Below are positions 1 to 8,465 of a stretch of DNA of 64,000 bases, piece by piece. Source of the stretch: CAZMNY01 sp964567745 (GTDB lineage Bacteria > Planctomycetota > Planctomycetia > Pirellulales > Pirellulaceae); assembly GCA_964567745.1 (NCBI GenBank), contig CAZMNY010000004.1, positions 225,407 through 289,406 on the forward strand, in the 5' to 3' direction. Position numbers and translations under genes: made by a program. How positions within the stretch are numbered: the stretch's first letter is position 1; every line of letters starts with the position of its first letter. The notes below the pieces were generated by a model. The model saw only the letters and a list, made by a program, of their open reading frames with translations. It had not been told where the DNA came from and made no database searches.

Positions 1-2
1 TT

Positions 3-49
3 TCTTGTTTTGGCCTTTACAATTGGGGCCGAAAAACACGCGTCATTAC
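3..49. repeat. Dispersed repeat, copy 1
   Basis: This stretch matches positions 41273-41320 in the same orientation over about 47 bases with only a few substitutions and one indel. Both copies start with TCTTGTTTTGGCC and continue TTACAATTGGG. The match stops beyond it. Bases 1-139 contain no convincing gene; they lie beyond the 3' end of ung. The nature of the repeat is unknown. Confidence 0.6.
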
Positions 50-139
50 TTGGAGGGACATTTCGTGCACGGGCAACGTTGGCTCTTTGCCCCGTGCCGG
101 TGAATTCGATTCATCCATCACCGCAGTTATCCGCGTCGC

Positions 140-850
140 TCACGCATTGACTAACTCTTCGTCGACTCTCCAATCGACTTCACCTCGACCCAGTTCGGCG
201 AGGTGTCGGTTGACGAGCGAGAATGGGTGGCTGTCGAAAAAGCCGCGGAACGCCGAGAGAGGCGAGGGATGGGCGGACTCGATAATGCGATGCCGATTCG
301 AATCGATGAGCGGCCGCTTCTTCTGAGCTGGCTTGCCCCACATCACAAACACGCTCGACTCCGCATGTTCTCCGATTTGTCGAATGGCATGGTCCGTCAG
401 CTGTTCCCAACCACGCTTCTGGTGCGAGTTGGCTTGGCTTTCCCGAACGGTGAGGACGGTGTTGAGCAACAGCACGCCTTGGCGAGCCCAGGCGTCGAGG
501 TTGCCGGCGATTGGTGGCGCGAGGCTCAGATCGGCTTGGCGTTCTTTGAAGATGTTGCGAAGCGACGGCGGGTGTTTGACACCCGGTTGGACGGAGAAGC
601 AAAGTCCGTTCGCTTGACCCGAACCGTGGTACGGATCCTGGCCAAGGATTACGACTCGAACCTGATCGAAGGGCGTGAGCTGAAAAGCTCGAAAGACTTG
701 GTCTTCTGGAGGAAAGACGCGGTGGGCGGCGCGTTCGTCACGTACAAAATGTTCGAGTTGTGCAAAGCCATCGCTCTCCATCGATTCCGTGAGTTCACGA
801 CGCCAATCGTCGGGCAGACTATTCTTCATACTCACTTCGTTCGATTCCAT
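140..850 (-). CDS. ung: Uracil-DNA glycosylase (family 1)
   Basis: Removes uracil from DNA as the first step of base excision repair. The 236-aa product has the usual family-1 length. The water-activating loop GQDPYHG lies at residues 70-76, with Asp72 as the expected catalytic residue, and the leucine-intercalation loop HPSPLSAFRGFFDSHPFS begins at about residue 194. The ATG used lies 3 nt after the stop of the upstream proline-rich gene, which suggests coupled transcription. An in-frame ATG at residue 8 (position 829) is an alternative start, because the conserved fold begins after it. The assignment is secure from motifs alone. Confidence 0.96.
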   Translation of the reverse strand: MESNEVSMKNSLPDDWRRELTESMESDGFAQLEHFVRDERAAHRVFPPEDQVFRAFQLTPFDQVRVVILGQDPYHGSGQANGLCFSVQPGVKHPPSLRNIFKERQADLSLAPPIAGNLDAWARQGVLLLNTVLTVRESQANSHQKRGWEQLTDHAIRQIGEHAESSVFVMWGKPAQKKRPLIDSNRHRIIESAHPSPLSAFRGFFDSHPFSLVNRHLAELGRGEVDWRVDEELVNA

Positions 851-853
851 CTT

Positions 854-1777
854 TCAGCTGAGCCAGATGAAGAGTAGCATGAGCAAAACGCCGGCCAAGA
901 AACAACCAATCGCGACAGCCGCGATTGCAAGCGTGCTTGCCGCTTTCGCCGGCTCGTAGTGTGGTGTCCGGTCAGTTGAGTTGGCCTGCGGAGCTTGAGC
1001 CGAGTCGGCTATTATCGAATCAAAAACAGGCGACATGTCAGTTTTTCCCGCGCTGAGCGGTCCAACCGTCTCGGCTTGAATCGGCGCTTCTAGCGGAAGC
1101 GGCCCGCGGGCGGCTGGCGAGGCAGGCGCAACTGGATTTGCGGGCGGCGTTTCGGCTGGTCGAGTTGGCGCAGGGGCGGCCGGCAGGGGCGGGGCATGAG
1201 GCGTTGTCGCGGCGGGTGGCGGCACCGGCGTTGGGGGCGCGTTCGTCGAGGGAGTCGAGGCGTCGGCGATAGGCGGCGAAGGGCTCGGCGGCGCGGCGAT
1301 GGGATAGTTGGCCGGCTCGCTCGATGCGGCGGCAGCCGGCGGTGGGGCTAGCTGAGGCGGCGCTCCCATCGGCGTTTGCGTCTGCTGCCGAGACGGAGAG
1401 TGCAAAGGCACTTCCGGCGACTGAGTCGTCCTTTGGTTCGGCGGGGCGAGCGGGGTCTCTGGTCTTGACGGAGCAGGGGGGCTGAGCGGCAATTCGTGTT
1501 GGGTGGCCGGTGCGGGCGAGTCCGGCGCGGGCGGCTGATGATGCGAATGCAAAAGTGATTGTTCAGCCTGACGTATCTCGGCGGAAATCTGGGCGGCCCA
1601 TTGAGCGTGCTGTCCGGCTGACGCCTGTTCAACTCGAGTCAAGGCGGCTTGGGCGGCCTGGCAAATGACCGCTTCGTCACGGCAGTCCGGTCCTACCCGC
1701 AGCAGTCGCCAGGGTTGGGGCGGGCGGTGATGAGGAGGAATGTCGAGCCACACGAGGTAGGGATCGAATTCGTTCAT
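854..1777 (-). CDS. Proline-rich protein with C-terminal membrane anchor
   Basis: The function is unknown. The 307-aa product has three parts. Residues 1-75 form a charged helical region starting with the pattern DPYLVWLDIPP, which I recognise as a recurrent N-terminal signature in planctomycete proteins (often written DPYxxWLGIPP, also found with kinase or zinc-ribbon proteins). Residues 80-230 are low-complexity Pro/Ala/Thr, probably disordered. The last 25 residues are one hydrophobic helix rich in Leu, Ile and Val, consistent with a tail-anchored membrane protein. It starts 14 bp downstream of rph and ends 3 bp before ung, so it sits in one transcription unit. The call rests on composition and one signature. 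Confidence 0.75.
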   Translation of the reverse strand: MNEFDPYLVWLDIPPHHRPPQPWRLLRVGPDCRDEAVICQAAQAALTRVEQASAGQHAQWAAQISAEIRQAEQSLLHSHHQPPAPDSPAPATQHELPLSPPAPSRPETPLAPPNQRTTQSPEVPLHSPSRQQTQTPMGAPPQLAPPPAAAASSEPANYPIAAPPSPSPPIADASTPSTNAPPTPVPPPAATTPHAPPLPAAPAPTRPAETPPANPVAPASPAARGPLPLEAPIQAETVGPLSAGKTDMSPVFDSIIADSAQAPQANSTDRTPHYEPAKAASTLAIAAVAIGCFLAGVLLMLLFIWLS

Positions 1778-1790
1778 TCGCTTTCCGTTC

Positions 1791-2507
1791 TCAGGCGAAC
1801 GGCCACTGTTTGGCTGCGTTCTTTTGAAGATCGGTCAGTTGGCGGATACCTCGGCGAGCCAGTTTGAGCATGGCGTCGAGTTCGTCGTCGCCAAACGTGG
1901 CTTCCTCGCCCGTTCCTTGAATCTCGATGAACCGCCCTTTGCCGGTCATCACAACGTTCATATCGACGGCGGCCGCAAAGTCCTGTTCGTAGTCGAGATC
2001 GAGACAAGCTTTGCCGCCGACGATGCCGACGCTGACCGCGGCGACGCTATCTCGCAGGGGAAAGTTCTTTGGGTCCGGCAAATCCTTGCGGACGCTTTCA
2101 ATCGCGTCGACGAGAGCCAGGAAGCCGCCGGTGATGCTAGCCGTTCGAGTTCCGCCATCGGCTTCGAGCACATCGCAATCGACGGTGACCATCATTTCGC
2201 CCAACGCCTCCATATCGGCGACCGCTCGAAGGCTTCGCCCGATGAGCCGTTGGATTTCGGTGGTTCGGCCGTCGACTTTGTTGCGATCTCGTCGCTTGCG
2301 CGGGCTCGTAGATCCCGGCAGCATATTGTACTCGGCCGTAATCCAGCCGCGGTTTTTCCCTGCCATCCAGGGCGGCACGTTTTGGTCGACGCTGGCGGTG
2401 CAGAGCACGCGAGTGCCGCCGCACTGATAGAGGACGCTGCCGGGCGACGTCTTCGTGAAACGGCGTTTTATTTTGACGGCGCGGAGTTCGTTACTTCTTC
2501 GTTTCAT
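1791..2507 (-). CDS. rph: Ribonuclease PH
   Basis: Phosphorolytic 3'-5' exoribonuclease that trims tRNA 3' ends. The 238-aa length is typical. It carries the N-terminal pattern RPSNELR as KRRSNELR, the RNA-binding and phosphate-site stretch GSTSPRKRRDRNKVDGRTTEIQRLIGR (residues about 66-92; arginines conserved), and the DCDVLEADGGTRTASITG segment near residue 110. The sequence DLDYEQDFAAAVDMNVVMT near residue 180 contains the acidic residues expected of the catalytic site. It lies between argF (30 bp upstream) and the proline-rich gene, all on the minus strand. Confidence 0.97.
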   Translation of the reverse strand: MKRRSNELRAVKIKRRFTKTSPGSVLYQCGGTRVLCTASVDQNVPPWMAGKNRGWITAEYNMLPGSTSPRKRRDRNKVDGRTTEIQRLIGRSLRAVADMEALGEMMVTVDCDVLEADGGTRTASITGGFLALVDAIESVRKDLPDPKNFPLRDSVAAVSVGIVGGKACLDLDYEQDFAAAVDMNVVMTGKGRFIEIQGTGEEATFGDDELDAMLKLARRGIRQLTDLQKNAAKQWPFA

Positions 2508-2536
2508 GCTGTCTCTTTATGATTTCCGAGCGTCGG

Positions 2537-3454
2537 TTATTGCGACGCCATGAGCCAGGCCAAAAGGCCTTTTTGAGCGTGGACTCGATTGCCCGCTTGT
2601 TGGAAGACGGCGCTTTGAGGGCCGTCGATGACGGAATCGGTTACTTCTTCGCCACGTCGAGCTGGCAGGCAATGTAGAAAGATCGCTTCGGACGGCGCCT
2701 CGCGCATCAAGCGGTCGTCGACTTGGTATTCCGCGAATGCTTTGAGCCGTATCTCGCGTTCCGATTCCTGACCCATGCTGGCCCAAACGTCCGTGTAAAT
2801 CGCGGAGCAATCCTTGACGGCTTCGCGGGGATCGTCGGTCTGCAGCATTTCGAGTTCGGGGCACTCTTGTTTCAACTGCTGGACGAAGGCGTCCTCGAAT
2901 TCATATCCCTTTGGCGAGGCGATTGAGAATCCGAGGCCCATCTTCCCGCAAGCCACAGCGAGGCTGCGAGCAACATTGTTGGCGTCACCGATGTAGGCGA
3001 CGCGACAGCCTGCCAATCCGCCGTGCCGTTCCTTGACGGTGAACAGATCGGCCAGAGCCTGGCAAGGATGTGAAATGTCGGTGAGTCCATTGATGACGGG
3101 GATGCTGCACGATTTCGCGAGCGATTCGACCGTGGAGTGCGACTTCGCTCGACAGACAACCACGTCCAACATTTCGCTAAGCACCTGTGAGAAATCCTCG
3201 ATCGATTCGCGGCCGTTCTGCCAGCCGACATCTTCACCCAGGAACAGACTGCCGCCGCCGAGGTGAGTCATGCCCGATTCGAAACTGAGTCGAGTTCGCA
3301 GGGATGGTTTTTCAAAGAGCATGCCAATCACGCGGCCGGGAAGAAGCGGCTCGCGAACGCCGGCGACGTACTTCGACTTCAGGTCCTCCGCCAAAGCGAA
3401 GATCCTCTCGAGTTCTCGGGTCGAAAGATCAAAGAGTGTGAGTACGTGCCTCAT
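2537..3454 (-). CDS. argF: Ornithine carbamoyltransferase
   Basis: Makes citrulline from ornithine and carbamoyl phosphate in arginine biosynthesis. The 305-aa product has the carbamoyl-phosphate loop as KPSLRTRLSFE (the usual STRTR has Leu in place of Thr), the HPCQALAD motif, and the ornithine-side HCLPARRGEEV motif near residue 260. The Leu substitution in the STRTR loop is seen in some anabolic OTCs and does not suggest loss of function. It lies downstream of argB and argD with a repeat element (3539-3647) inserted in the argD-argF gap. RNase PH follows 30 bp downstream. Confidence 0.96.
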   Translation of the reverse strand: MRHVLTLFDLSTRELERIFALAEDLKSKYVAGVREPLLPGRVIGMLFEKPSLRTRLSFESGMTHLGGGSLFLGEDVGWQNGRESIEDFSQVLSEMLDVVVCRAKSHSTVESLAKSCSIPVINGLTDISHPCQALADLFTVKERHGGLAGCRVAYIGDANNVARSLAVACGKMGLGFSIASPKGYEFEDAFVQQLKQECPELEMLQTDDPREAVKDCSAIYTDVWASMGQESEREIRLKAFAEYQVDDRLMREAPSEAIFLHCLPARRGEEVTDSVIDGPQSAVFQQAGNRVHAQKGLLAWLMASQ

Positions 3455-3538
3455 CGGCGGTGCTCCTCACCGTTTCTGTTCGCCGCGATGGCCATGCCAC
3501 CGAGTCAAACGGATCGAGTGCTGTTTAAATCGAGTGTG

Positions 3539-3647
3539 CTCGTGCCGCGTCAACTCTAAAAATGGGGGTTGGCTTCGGCGTAACTTGACTTGGCGGCGTA
3601 CGATACAAACACTGGGATCCTAATTCTTAGTGTTGACGCTGCACTAG
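3539..3647 (-). mobile_element. MITE-like element, copy A (109 bp)
   Basis: This element is nearly identical to 12133-12241 in inverted orientation, with about 3 differences over 109 bases. The ends form terminal inverted repeats of about 21 bp with the core GTGCNGCGTCAAC and a CTAG-like terminus. In this copy the outer CTAG at the left end reads CTCG. No ORF of useful length lies inside. A TA within the CTAG termini would fit a TA-targeting (IS630/Tc1-mariner type) transposase acting in trans; that part is inference. It fills most of the argD-argF gap. Confidence 0.75.
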
Positions 3648-3653
3648 TCGTTT

Positions 3654-4862
3654 TTATTCTTCAGACAATTCACGAATGGCGCGGCAGATGACGTCGCAAG
3701 CTTTTTCCGCGTCGTCCACGCTCAAGTTCATCGCGGGCAGCAAGCGAATCACATCGTCTTGCGTGCAGTTGATAAGAACGTTGTTCTCGAGGCAGTTCTG
3801 CACGATTGCGGCGCCGTCGACGTGCAACTGCACACCTACCATCAGACCCAAAACTCGCACTTCGCGGACCAGATCGCATTGTGACGCGAGTTCTTCGAAG
3901 CGGCGCCTAAACAGCTGACTCAACTGTTTAACGTTTTGCAGCAGGTTTTCTTCCTCGATCATTTCCAGCGTCGCGATTCCCGCGGCGGCGGCGATCGGGT
4001 TGCCGCCAAACGTCGCGGCGTGCATCCCGGGGCGGAGGCTTGGCGCCAGTTCTCGAGTGGCCAACATGGCGCCGCCGGCAACTCCGCCGCACAGTGCCTT
4101 GGCGAGCGTTATCACATCCGGCGTGACGCCAAAATGCTGATAGGCAAACCACTCGCCCGTTCGACCACAGCCAGTTTGAACTTCATCGAAAATCAGCACG
4201 AGCTCGTGTTCGTCCGCGAGCTCTCGAAGCCCTTGCAAGAATCCATCCGAAGGAATGTTCACTCCGCCCTCGCCTTGGACGGGTTCGATCATGATGGCGC
4301 AGGTTTCGTCGTCGATGCGGTTCTTGACGTCTTCTAAGTCGCCAAACTTGGCGTACGTGAATCCTGCCACCACGGGTCCGATTCCGTCGTGATACTTAGG
4401 CTGGGCGGTCGCCGAAATCGCGCCCATCGTGCGGCCGTGAAACCCGCCCTCGAACGTGATGATCTTGTAACGCTCTGGCGGAGTGTGGAGGCGAGCGAGC
4501 TTGATGGCGGCCTCGTTGGCTTCCGCGCCCGAGTTGCAGAAGAAAGCCTGTCCGCCAAAGCTGTGTTTCGCGAGCAACTCAGCCCAACGGCCTTGAATAT
4601 CGATATGCCAAGTGTTGGGGACATGGATTAGCTTGGCCGCTTGTTCCTGAATCGCGCTGACAACTCGCGGAGGGCAATGGCCTAGCAGATTACAGCCCCA
4701 GCCAGGAAACAGATCGAGATACTCGCGATCCTCGGCGTCCCAAACTCGCGAGCCCTCGCCCCGCACCAGATTGACCGGATAACGTCCGTAGTTTGGGATC
4801 ACATGCTGTTCGAACAGAGTCACTGTGTCGGCAGAGCCCAAATTGGTGGCGGCGGCAGTCAA
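3654..4862 (-). CDS. argD: Acetylornithine aminotransferase
   Basis: PLP-dependent transaminase that converts N-acetylglutamate semialdehyde to N-acetylornithine. The reading frame is open back to 5228, but that would overlap argB and add 122 residues unlike the family. I place the start at TTG 4862, preceded by AAAAGGAGACAGCC, a strong ribosome binding site 7 nt away. This gives 402 aa, the normal family length. Class-III aminotransferase features are visible: GWGCNLLGHCPP, NSGAEANEAAIKLAR, IMIEPVQGEGG, the acidic cofactor motif LIFDEVQTGCGRTG, and the PLP lysine in ITLAKALCGG. argB lies upstream (206-bp gap) and argF downstream. Confidence 0.94.
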   Translation of the reverse strand: MTAAATNLGSADTVTLFEQHVIPNYGRYPVNLVRGEGSRVWDAEDREYLDLFPGWGCNLLGHCPPRVVSAIQEQAAKLIHVPNTWHIDIQGRWAELLAKHSFGGQAFFCNSGAEANEAAIKLARLHTPPERYKIITFEGGFHGRTMGAISATAQPKYHDGIGPVVAGFTYAKFGDLEDVKNRIDDETCAIMIEPVQGEGGVNIPSDGFLQGLRELADEHELVLIFDEVQTGCGRTGEWFAYQHFGVTPDVITLAKALCGGVAGGAMLATRELAPSLRPGMHAATFGGNPIAAAAGIATLEMIEEENLLQNVKQLSQLFRRRFEELASQCDLVREVRVLGLMVGVQLHVDGAAIVQNCLENNVLINCTQDDVIRLLPAMNLSVDDAEKACDVICRAIRELSEE

Positions 4863-5068
4863 GGCTGTCTCCTTTTGTGGATGGTTGGTGAGGCGAGCTG
4901 GCGATTGCCACGTTTCTTCGCCTCGGTTCTTACCTCGGGCCGGCGATGGTTTTATCCAAGGCCGACAGCGGGCAAAGACCCATTGGGACTCGAATTGGTT
5001 CGCAGCCGTGCGTTCTGGACGCGATGAACTCAGTCGGCTGGTGCCGAGCAAGTTCGGGATTTGGGGAA

Positions 5069-5983
5069 TTAAGTTGGGTTCGGCGGAGTCGCCGAAAACG
5101 TTGGGATCTCTTGGATAATCTGCGTGCCAACGCCGGATGACGTGTAGATTTCCAGCAGCAGCGAATGACGCAGCCGCCCATCGACGATGTGGACTTTGCG
5201 AACGCCGCGCCTTACCGTCTCCATGCAAGCTTCAATTTTGGGAATCATGCCCGCGTCGATGGCGCCGGATTCGATCAGCTCTTTCGCCAATGTCTCATCG
5301 AGCGTGTGGATCAGCGAGTCCGGGTCGGTTTTGTCGCGGAGGACGCCTGGGACATCGCTGAGAAAAATAAGTTTGTTCGCGCACAGCGCTTGAGCTACGG
5401 CGGTGGCGGCCGTGTCGGCGTTGACGTTCAGCTTGCCGCCGTCGGCATCCAGGCACATCGACGGAATAACGGGCACTTGCCCGGCGTAACAGAGGTTCTC
5501 GATCACGAGCCGGTCGACGCTGGTGACTGTGCCGACTCGGCCTATGTCGAGCGGCTCGCCGTCGTTACTGGTCAGGCTAATTCGCTCTCCCTCCAGTACA
5601 CAGCCGGCGTCGAAGTTGAGCGGCATCGCGCGTCCGCCCAGCGACTCGATCCGCTGAGCAAGATGGTTGTTGACGTCGCCAGCCAGAACTTTTTCGACGA
5701 TTTTCAGCGTCTTATCGTCGGTGAATCGCCGGCCCTGGACAAATCGGGCTTCGACTCCGGCCTGCTCCATCGCCTCGCTAATCGCGGCACCTCCGCCATG
5801 CACGATGACGGGCCTCATTCCGACCGTTTCCATGAATACGACGTCGAGCAAGATGTGGCACAGGGCCTCGGGGTCCTGCATCACGCTGCCGCCCAACTTG
5901 ATTACCGTGATCTTGTCGCGGAACTGCCGGATCCATCCCAGGGCTTCAATCAGGGTGTCGGCTTTCGCAATCGCTTCGAGCAA
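5069..5983 (-). CDS. argB: Acetylglutamate kinase
   Basis: Phosphorylates N-acetylglutamate in arginine biosynthesis. The 304-aa product carries the nucleotide-binding KLGGSVM near residue 30, the substrate loop VIVHGGGAAISEAM near residue 60, and the C-terminal LNVNADTAATAVA with FLSDVPGVL. The start is TTG at 5983 with GGAG 8 nt upstream; no better ATG precedes the conserved lysine. It is the first gene of the leftward argB-argD-argF-rph run, so its promoter should lie in 5984-6283. Confidence 0.96.
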   Translation of the reverse strand: MLEAIAKADTLIEALGWIRQFRDKITVIKLGGSVMQDPEALCHILLDVVFMETVGMRPVIVHGGGAAISEAMEQAGVEARFVQGRRFTDDKTLKIVEKVLAGDVNNHLAQRIESLGGRAMPLNFDAGCVLEGERISLTSNDGEPLDIGRVGTVTSVDRLVIENLCYAGQVPVIPSMCLDADGGKLNVNADTAATAVAQALCANKLIFLSDVPGVLRDKTDPDSLIHTLDETLAKELIESGAIDAGMIPKIEACMETVRRGVRKVHIVDGRLRHSLLLEIYTSSGVGTQIIQEIPTFSATPPNPT

Positions 5984-6283
5984 GCGTCCTACTCCGGTTG
6001 AAGAAGATAACGTGTGGGAAAACGGATCATTTTAGGTCCGTTCGGGACTCAGTGTCAACGCAGCCGAACCGCAAGGGATGTGTTATGCGCTGAGTTGAGG
6101 TTGGCTTGCGGTTGACTTGCCCCCTTCGCCACGCTCGCTCGCTGTGGGACAATGTTGCTCGCACAGGGCGTCGGATCGAGCGAAGCGGGGAACCACTTTT
6201 TGGCTCGCCCAATCGCACCGCCCGTTTCTTGCTCATCTGGTCTATTCGGCCGAAACTGCTAACGAGGAAGGAGTCGTCAAGAT
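5984..6283. promoter_or_regulatory. Divergent intergenic region argB / glmU-like
   Basis: A 300-bp gap between divergent genes that must hold promoters for both the leftward arginine genes and the rightward glmU-like/prs pair. I see no clear operator; no ArgR-type palindrome stands out by eye. The only solid element is the AAGGAG ribosome binding site at 6268-6273, before the glmU-like gene. Confidence 0.4.
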
Positions 6284-7027
6284 ATGGGTCGTCAAGCGAT
6301 CGTATTGGCCGCTGGCAAAGGAACTCGAATGGAGTCGGATTTGCCCAAAGTTCTGTTTCCTGTTTGCGGCAAGCCGATGATCCGCTGGGTGTTGGAATGC
6401 CTGGGGCGCGCCGGGATCGACCAGGTCGCGTTAGTGGTTGGCTATCGAGCCGACTTGATTCAAGACGAGTTGTCGAATTTTGACGGAATTGAGTTTGTCG
6501 AGCAGACCGAGCAGTTGGGGACGGGGCATGCTGTGATGGTCTGCCGCGATTGGCTTGCTCAGCACGACGGTCAAGTGCTGATTGTTGCCGGTGATTCGCC
6601 TTTGCTCCAAACCGAATCCGTCAACGCACTATTTCAACACGCCGAAAAGGAGACTTCTGCGTGCTTGCTGGGGACATTGCTCAAGGAGAATCCGTTCGGT
6701 CTTGGCAGGATTGTTCGTGATGCCGATGGTGAATTCACGGGGATCGTTGAGGAGAAGGACGCGACGGACGAGCAGCGTGAGATTAAGGAGGTGAACATGA
6801 GCACCTACCTTTTCGACTGTCGGCAGCTGGAATCGGCGTTGGAGCGGCTGACCAATGACAACCGGCAGAAGGAATACTATCTGACCGATTGCCCTGGGAT
6901 CCTGAAGAGGCATGGACAAGCGGTCGCGGCGCTGCCGGTCTTGCGAGATTGTGAGTCGTTGAGCATCAATACGACGGAAGAATTGTCGATGGTGGAAGAC
7001 GAGATGCGGCGCCTGGGGTATGGTTAG
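6284..7027 (+). CDS. GlmU-type sugar-nucleotide uridylyltransferase, pyrophosphorylase domain only
   Basis: Probably makes UDP-N-acetylglucosamine from GlcNAc-1-phosphate and UTP for peptidoglycan or polysaccharide precursors. The 247-aa product has the signature AIVLAAGKGTRMESDLPKVL at the N-terminus, the uridine-binding QLGTGHAV near residue 83, the metal-site VAGDSPLL, and EVNMSTYLFD, as in the GlmU N-domain. The C-terminal left-handed beta-helix acetyltransferase domain of bifunctional GlmU (about 200 aa) is absent. It is followed by prs after 58 bp, as in the Bacillus gcaD-prs pair. Another NTP-sugar transferase is possible. Confidence 0.85.
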   Translation: MGRQAIVLAAGKGTRMESDLPKVLFPVCGKPMIRWVLECLGRAGIDQVALVVGYRADLIQDELSNFDGIEFVEQTEQLGTGHAVMVCRDWLAQHDGQVLIVAGDSPLLQTESVNALFQHAEKETSACLLGTLLKENPFGLGRIVRDADGEFTGIVEEKDATDEQREIKEVNMSTYLFDCRQLESALERLTNDNRQKEYYLTDCPGILKRHGQAVAALPVLRDCESLSINTTEELSMVEDEMRRLGYG

Positions 7028-7085
7028 CTTTACGGCTGATACGACTTGAGAGTCAACCAACACACACACGAGGCGGACCCGATCC

Positions 7086-8045
7086 ATGCGTGGGCTGAAG
7101 ATCCTTAGCGGCCGAGCCAACCGACCCTTGGCTCAAGACATTTGCGCGTACCTCAACTTCACGCTAGGTCGTATTTCCGTAGGTGATTTTCCCGACGGCG
7201 AAATCTCCTGCAAGATCGACGAGGACATTCGCGGGTACGACGTCTTCCTTGTGCAGCCGAGTTGCCCGCCGGTGAACCGGAACCTGATGGAGCTGTTGAT
7301 CATGATCGACAGTTGCAAGCGGGCAAGCGCCGCGCGGATTACCGTTGTGCTTCCCTATTTCGGTTACGCCAGGCAAGATCGCAAGGATGAGGGGCGAGTG
7401 CCGATCACCGCGAAACTGGTCGCCAACTTGATCACTCGGGCCGGCGCCGACCGCGTGCTGACGATGGACTTGCACGCTGCTCAGATTCAGGGTTTCTTCG
7501 ACGTTCCAGTCGACCACCTCTACGCCGCGCCGGTGCTGAATAAGCACTTCCTTGATCTCGAGATTCACTCCGACGACTTAGTTATCGTGAGTCCGGATGC
7601 GGGGAGCATTAAGCGAGCGGTTGGCCACGTGAAGCGGCTCGGAGGGCGATTGGCGATCGTCGACAAGCGAAGGGATAGCCCGACCGACACGTCTCAGAAG
7701 CACATCATCGGTGGGCCGCTCGATGACAAAGTCGCCATTATTTTCGACGACATGGTCAGCACGGCCGGCTCGATTTGCGGAGCTGCTCAAGCCGTTCGGG
7801 AAGCGGGCGCCCGCGACATTCATGTCGCCGTGACTCACGCCGTGTTCTGCGGGAACGCGATCGAAAACGTAGAAAATGCTCCGATTACGTCGCTGACCAT
7901 CACAGACAGTATCCCACTAAAACCCGAATTCCAGCTCGAGAAGATCAACACGTTGACCGTGGCGCCTCTTTTGGCCGAAGCCATTCGACGGATCCACCAC
8001 GATCAATCGATCAGCCAGATGTTCGACGACAACTCGGCTGACTAG
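7086..8045 (+). CDS. prs: Ribose-phosphate pyrophosphokinase
   Basis: Makes PRPP from ribose-5-phosphate and ATP for nucleotide, histidine, tryptophan and NAD synthesis. The 319-aa length is standard for class I. Visible motifs: the flexible loop YFGYARQDRKDEGRVPITAK near residue 96, the catalytic DLHAAQIQGFF near 130, the VSPDAGSIKRA segment, and the PRPP-binding loop IIFDDMVSTAGSI near residue 220. It lies between the glmU-like gene and, past a reversed GroES-like gene, rplY and pth, matching the Bacillus gcaD-prs-ctc-spoVC order. Confidence 0.97.
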   Translation: MRGLKILSGRANRPLAQDICAYLNFTLGRISVGDFPDGEISCKIDEDIRGYDVFLVQPSCPPVNRNLMELLIMIDSCKRASAARITVVLPYFGYARQDRKDEGRVPITAKLVANLITRAGADRVLTMDLHAAQIQGFFDVPVDHLYAAPVLNKHFLDLEIHSDDLVIVSPDAGSIKRAVGHVKRLGGRLAIVDKRRDSPTDTSQKHIIGGPLDDKVAIIFDDMVSTAGSICGAAQAVREAGARDIHVAVTHAVFCGNAIENVENAPITSLTITDSIPLKPEFQLEKINTLTVAPLLAEAIRRIHHDQSISQMFDDNSAD

Positions 8046-8129
8046 GCGTTCGAAGTCGCGAAAGTTGCGCACTTGTCGCCTTTCGCTCAGCGAATGCAGC
8101 GCCACTTTCGCGGAGCGAAACGCGGCGTG

Positions 8130-8465
8130 TTATTTCGAATCGGGCTCGTCTGGATCGTCTCGGCGAAAGACGGCGACGACATCGTCGACGGGGACGACGA
8201 ACAGTTGGTTGTCGGGTTCAAAGTCGACGGGGATGGCGTCTTTGGGATGGAAGAGGATTTTGTCGTATTGGCGAAGCGGCACGTCTTCGTCATTTTCGAT
8301 TTGGGCTGAAATCGTCACGATGCGGCCGGTAATCGTGGGGATTTCGGCTTGATCGGGCAGTGCGATTCCGCCCTTGGTCTCTCGCTTCGGCTCATCTTTT
8401 CGAACCAAGACGCGAGCTCCAATCGGCTCCACGTATTCAAAAGTCTGGGCGCGTGTTTTCGACAT
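8130..8465 (-). CDS. GroES-like co-chaperonin
   Basis: The 111-aa protein has the GroES pattern: an N-terminal beta strand with PIGARVLVRKDEPKRETKGGIALPD, where the TKGGIALP part resembles the mobile loop that docks on GroEL, followed by VPLRQYDKILFHPKDAIPVDFEPDNQLFVVPVDDVVAV-type strands (here split across residues 60-100). The C-terminus is acidic. No groEL lies next to it, and it runs opposite to prs and rplY. No CIRCE inverted repeat is visible upstream. It could be a specialised second GroES or a divergent fold relative; the mobile loop makes function plausible. Confidence 0.8.
   Translation of the reverse strand: MSKTRAQTFEYVEPIGARVLVRKDEPKRETKGGIALPDQAEIPTITGRIVTISAQIENDEDVPLRQYDKILFHPKDAIPVDFEPDNQLFVVPVDDVVAVFRRDDPDEPDSK

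Noticed and set aside
203..877. Long plus-strand frame across ung
   Set aside because: It is a shadow of ung on the other strand; the protein has no family pattern.
4863..5228. N-terminal extension of the argD frame
   Set aside because: It overlaps argB, has no family match, and a TTG with a strong ribosome binding site lies at 4862.
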